Below, one piece after another: positions 5,084 through 6,555 of a DNA stretch of 6,555 bases. The first letter of the stretch is position 1, and each line of letters begins with the position of its first letter. Location: contig DATHSN010000230.1 in NCBI GenBank assembly GCA_035464115.1, forward strand, positions 1 through 6,555, in the 5' to 3' direction. The stretch comes from DATHSN01 sp035464115. Its GTDB lineage: Bacteria > Actinomycetota > Acidimicrobiia > Acidimicrobiales > SKKL01. Below the pieces are notes generated by a model. It saw only the letters and a program-made list of their open reading frames with translations, was not told the DNA's origin and did not search any database. The translations under genes and the position numbers were made by a program.

Positions 5084-5107
5084 GTATACACGCAGGGGGC
5101 GCGTCAA
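5079..5107 (-). promoter_or_regulatory. Promoter of the HDO-ferredoxin-Rieske cluster
   Basis: On the minus strand, TTGACG (5107-5102; 5/6 to consensus) and CAGAAT (5084-5079; 4/6) are separated by 17 bp. The start of transcription would be near 5072, giving a leader of about 27 nt with the ribosome-binding site. This is the best sigma-70-like promoter in the window, and it lies in a locally AT-richer segment. Confidence 0.6.
5083..5090. promoter_or_regulatory. TGTATACA palindrome, candidate operator
   Basis: An 8-bp perfect palindrome that overlaps the last -10 bases and the adjoining spacer of the HDO promoter. A T-G-T-n-T-A-C-A core is common in operators of GntR-family repressors, and the position would suit repression by occlusion. 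No GntR gene is present in the window. A palindrome this short can occur by chance, although it stands out in such GC-rich DNA. Confidence 0.3.
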
Positions 5108-5122
5108 GGCGTTCCCGAGATC

Positions 5123-5128
5123 GAGGAG
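5123..5128 (+). promoter_or_regulatory. Ribosome-binding site of the NTF2-like gene
   Basis: GAGGAG, 9 nt before GTG 5138, supports this start over upstream in-frame codons such as TTG 5072. An ATG at 5133 is closer but out of frame and stops after two codons. Confidence 0.55.
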
Positions 5129-5137
5129 CACGATGCG

Positions 5138-5587
5138 GTGACCGACACCCGACCCACGGCCGACACCGACGACGCCCCCGGGGTGCGGGCGTGGCTCGCC
5201 GCCTGGGGAGCGGAGGTGGCGGCGCGCCAGTTCGACACCGCCGCCCACCGGTTCCACGCCGACGTGGTGGGCTTCGGCACCCGGGCCACCGTGGCCCGGG
5301 GCCTGCCGGCGCTGATGGCCGACCAGTGGCGCCACGTGTGGCCGGCCATCGACGACTTCGCCTTCGACGCCGACGGCGCCGACGTGTGGGTGTCGCCCGA
5401 CCGCCTCCAGGCCGTCGTCGCCGGCGCCTGGTCGTCGCAGGGCCGCACCGCCGAGGGTGCCACCTTCCCCCGCGGCGGGCGGGCCACCGTGGTGGTCGCC
5501 CGCGCGTCACTGGCCGACCCGTGGCTCGGCGTGCACACCCACTTCTCGCTGGAGCCGGTCGATCCCGGCACCCACACCGGCTCGTGA
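5138..5587 (+). CDS. NTF2-like / SnoaL-type (DUF4440-like) domain protein
   Basis: A 149-residue protein that is essentially one cone-shaped alpha+beta barrel of the NTF2 superfamily. The N-terminal helices include 'VRAWLAAWGAEVAARQFDTAAHRFHADV' in two pieces (16-43), then 'GFGTRATVARGLPALMADQW' (45-64), central strands with 'VVAGAWSSQG' (93-102), and the closing strand 'WLGVHTHFSLEP' (129-140), whose H-x-H-F-S ending is typical of SnoaL_3-like members. These proteins may be small enzymes, ligand binders or accessory domains; no catalytic set is recognisable here, so no reaction is proposed. No signal peptide or membrane segment. GTG 5138 is preceded by GAGGAG. The stop overlaps the start of the GGT-like gene by 4 nt (GTGA), indicating co-transcription and coupling. 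Divergent from the HDO cluster with 92 bp between starts. Confidence 0.8.
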   Translation: MTDTRPTADTDDAPGVRAWLAAWGAEVAARQFDTAAHRFHADVVGFGTRATVARGLPALMADQWRHVWPAIDDFAFDADGADVWVSPDRLQAVVAGAWSSQGRTAEGATFPRGGRATVVVARASLADPWLGVHTHFSLEPVDPGTHTGS

Positions 5588-6555
5588 CCGGCTCCGTCGA
5601 CGAGCCCGCCGAGGACCCCGGCGACGCGCCGACGGCGCCCGGCGGTGGGTCGCTCCGGGCGGTCGGCGCGGTCGGGGTGATGGCCGAGCAGTGCCTGGCC
5701 CGCAGCCCTCGGGGCGTGGTGCTGGCCGCGGCCCCCGCCGCCGCCCAGGCCGGGGCGCGGGCCCTCGCCGCCGGGGGCGACGCGCACGACGCGGCCCTCG
5801 CCGCCGCCCTCGCCGAGACGGTGCTGCTCCCGTCGAAGTGCGGGCTGGGCGGCGACCTCGTCGCCCTGGTGTGGCGGCGCAGCGCTGACGCGCCCGAGGC
5901 GCTGCTCGCCATCGGCGGGGCGCCCGCCGGCCTGGCCGCCGCAGCCACCGCCGGCCAGCTCGCCGACACCGGACCGCTCTCGGTCGGCGTCCCCGGCGCA
6001 CCGCTGGGCTACGTCGCCCTGGCCGACCGGGGTCGCCTCGGGCTCGCCGCCGCGGTGGCCCCCGCCGTCGAGCTCGCCCGCGACGGCGCGTGCTGGGCCA
6101 CCATCAACGCGGTGCTGGTGGCCGAGTCCGCCGACCTGCTCCGCCGCCACCAGCCCGACGGTTGCACGTACCTGCCGCCCGCCGGCCCCGCCGCCCCCGG
6201 CGCGGTCGTGCGCCTCCCCGGGTTGGCCCTGGCCCTCGAGCGCCTGGCCGCCGAGGGCGCCGCGGTGCTGGCCGGCGCGCTCGGGCGGGCCATCGTCGAC
6301 CGGGTCCGCGCCGCCGGTGGCGTGCTCACCCTCGACGACCTGACCACCGCCCGGGCCGAGTGGGCGGCACCGGCCGCCGTCCGTCGGGGCGATCACCGAC
6401 TGTGGGCCACCCCTGCCCCCACCCACGGGCCCTCGCTGCTCGACGCGCTCACCCGGCTGCCCGCCGACCGGGCGGCCACCCCGGCCGACGTCCACGCCGC
6501 GGTGCTCGCCGCCATCGCCCGGCGCCGCGACGAGCTCGCCGACCCGTCGGGCACG
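5584..6555 (+). CDS. Gamma-glutamyltranspeptidase-like Ntn-hydrolase (partial, 3' end outside window)
   Basis: The first 324 residues of a GGT-family protein; the frame is open to the window edge. Family landmarks of the large subunit: 'AAAPAAAQAGARALAAGGDAHDAALAAAL' in pieces (48-76), 'CGLGGDLVALVW' (86-97) for the usual SGxGGGGF segment, 'GVPGAPLGYVALADRGRLGL' (135-154), 'VAPAVELARDG' (158-168), 'GALGRAIVDRVRAAGGVLTL' (231-250) and 'TARAEWAAPAAVRRGDHRLW' (255-274). The window ends at 'DPSGT', about where autocatalytic processing occurs before the nucleophilic Thr; T324 may be that residue, or it may be just beyond. Oddities: no secretion signal although most GGTs are exported; the FRE motif, whose Arg binds the gamma-glutamyl carboxylate, is replaced by 'AIGGAPAG' (109-116). 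It may therefore be a divergent amidase of the GGT fold rather than a true GGT. Start chosen from the GTGA overlap with the NTF2-like gene. Confidence 0.85.
   Translation, partial: MTGSVDEPAEDPGDAPTAPGGGSLRAVGAVGVMAEQCLARSPRGVVLAAAPAAAQAGARALAAGGDAHDAALAAALAETVLLPSKCGLGGDLVALVWRRSADAPEALLAIGGAPAGLAAAATAGQLADTGPLSVGVPGAPLGYVALADRGRLGLAAAVAPAVELARDGACWATINAVLVAESADLLRRHQPDGCTYLPPAGPAAPGAVVRLPGLALALERLAAEGAAVLAGALGRAIVDRVRAAGGVLTLDDLTTARAEWAAPAAVRRGDHRLWATPAPTHGPSLLDALTRLPADRAATPADVHAAVLAAIARRRDELADPSGT

Noticed and set aside
5133..5141. ATG-CGG-TGA two-codon mini-ORF overlapping the GTG start of the NTF2-like gene
   Set aside because: Such a short start-stop element may occur by chance. The GAGGAG site fits GTG 5138 well enough, and nothing else supports a regulatory role.
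5046..5969. N-terminal extension of the HDO gene to 5969
   Set aside because: The extension is an Arg/Pro/Ala-rich shadow of the NTF2-like and GGT-like genes; the promoter and ribosome-binding site lie at 5054-5107.
1..6555. tRNA, rRNA, CRISPR array, insertion sequence or toxin-antitoxin genes
   Set aside because: Looked for and not seen: no spaced direct repeats, no transposase motifs, no terminal inverted repeats flanking genes. The palindrome at 85-135 has no associated transposase.

Overview
The window is a gene-dense, very GC-rich (roughly 70% or more by eye) piece of bacterial chromosome. It has strong G/C third-position bias, frequent GTG starts, TANNNT -10 boxes placed directly before start codons, and a PPOX protein of a type often F420-dependent. 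These point to a high-GC actinobacterium, possibly an Acidimicrobiia-like lineage (inference; there is no rRNA or other marker gene to confirm it). No mobile element, tRNA, rRNA or CRISPR array was seen, and no stretch over 300 bases lacks a gene.

Layout. (1) 1-70: tail of an unidentified + gene, followed by a perfect 25-bp-stem palindrome (85-135) between it and the convergent next gene. (2) 144-1127 (-) and 1180-2223 (+): a divergent pair, a clavaminate-synthase-like Fe(II)/2-oxoglutarate amino-acid hydroxylase and a threonine-aldolase-family PLP enzyme. (3) 2228-3085 (-) and 3110-3493 (+): a second divergent pair, an RpiR-type regulator and a small PPOX flavin-type protein, with only 24 bp between start codons. 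(4) 3510-5045 (-): a three-gene cluster transcribed in the order heme-oxygenase-like diiron oxidase (HDO, CADD/PqqC/TenA-like), 2Fe-2S ferredoxin, Rieske ferredoxin. (5) 5138-6555 (+): an NTF2-like protein overlapping by 4 nt a gamma-glutamyltranspeptidase-like gene that runs off the window.

How the genes may work together. The hydroxylase and aldolase could form a 'beta-hydroxylate then retro-aldol' module, the same logic as the first two steps of carnitine biosynthesis. The HDO with two adjacent iron-sulfur carriers looks like a self-contained O2-activating system: a diiron oxidase with dedicated electron donors but no flavin reductase in view. It is the best candidate here for something undescribed. 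The HDO keeps a full set of six predicted metal ligands, but appears to lack the sacrificial Tyr and Lys of chlamydial CADD, so its reaction is probably different. The ferredoxin next to it has an unusual cysteine pattern.

Regulation. All four genes of the two divergent pairs show a TANNNT box exactly 7 nt before the start codon, the arrangement expected for leaderless mRNAs. In the RpiR/PPOX pair the two -10 boxes overlap on opposite strands. The HDO/NTF2 intergenic region has a good -35/-10 for the HDO gene with an 8-bp palindrome (TGTATACA) overlapping it.
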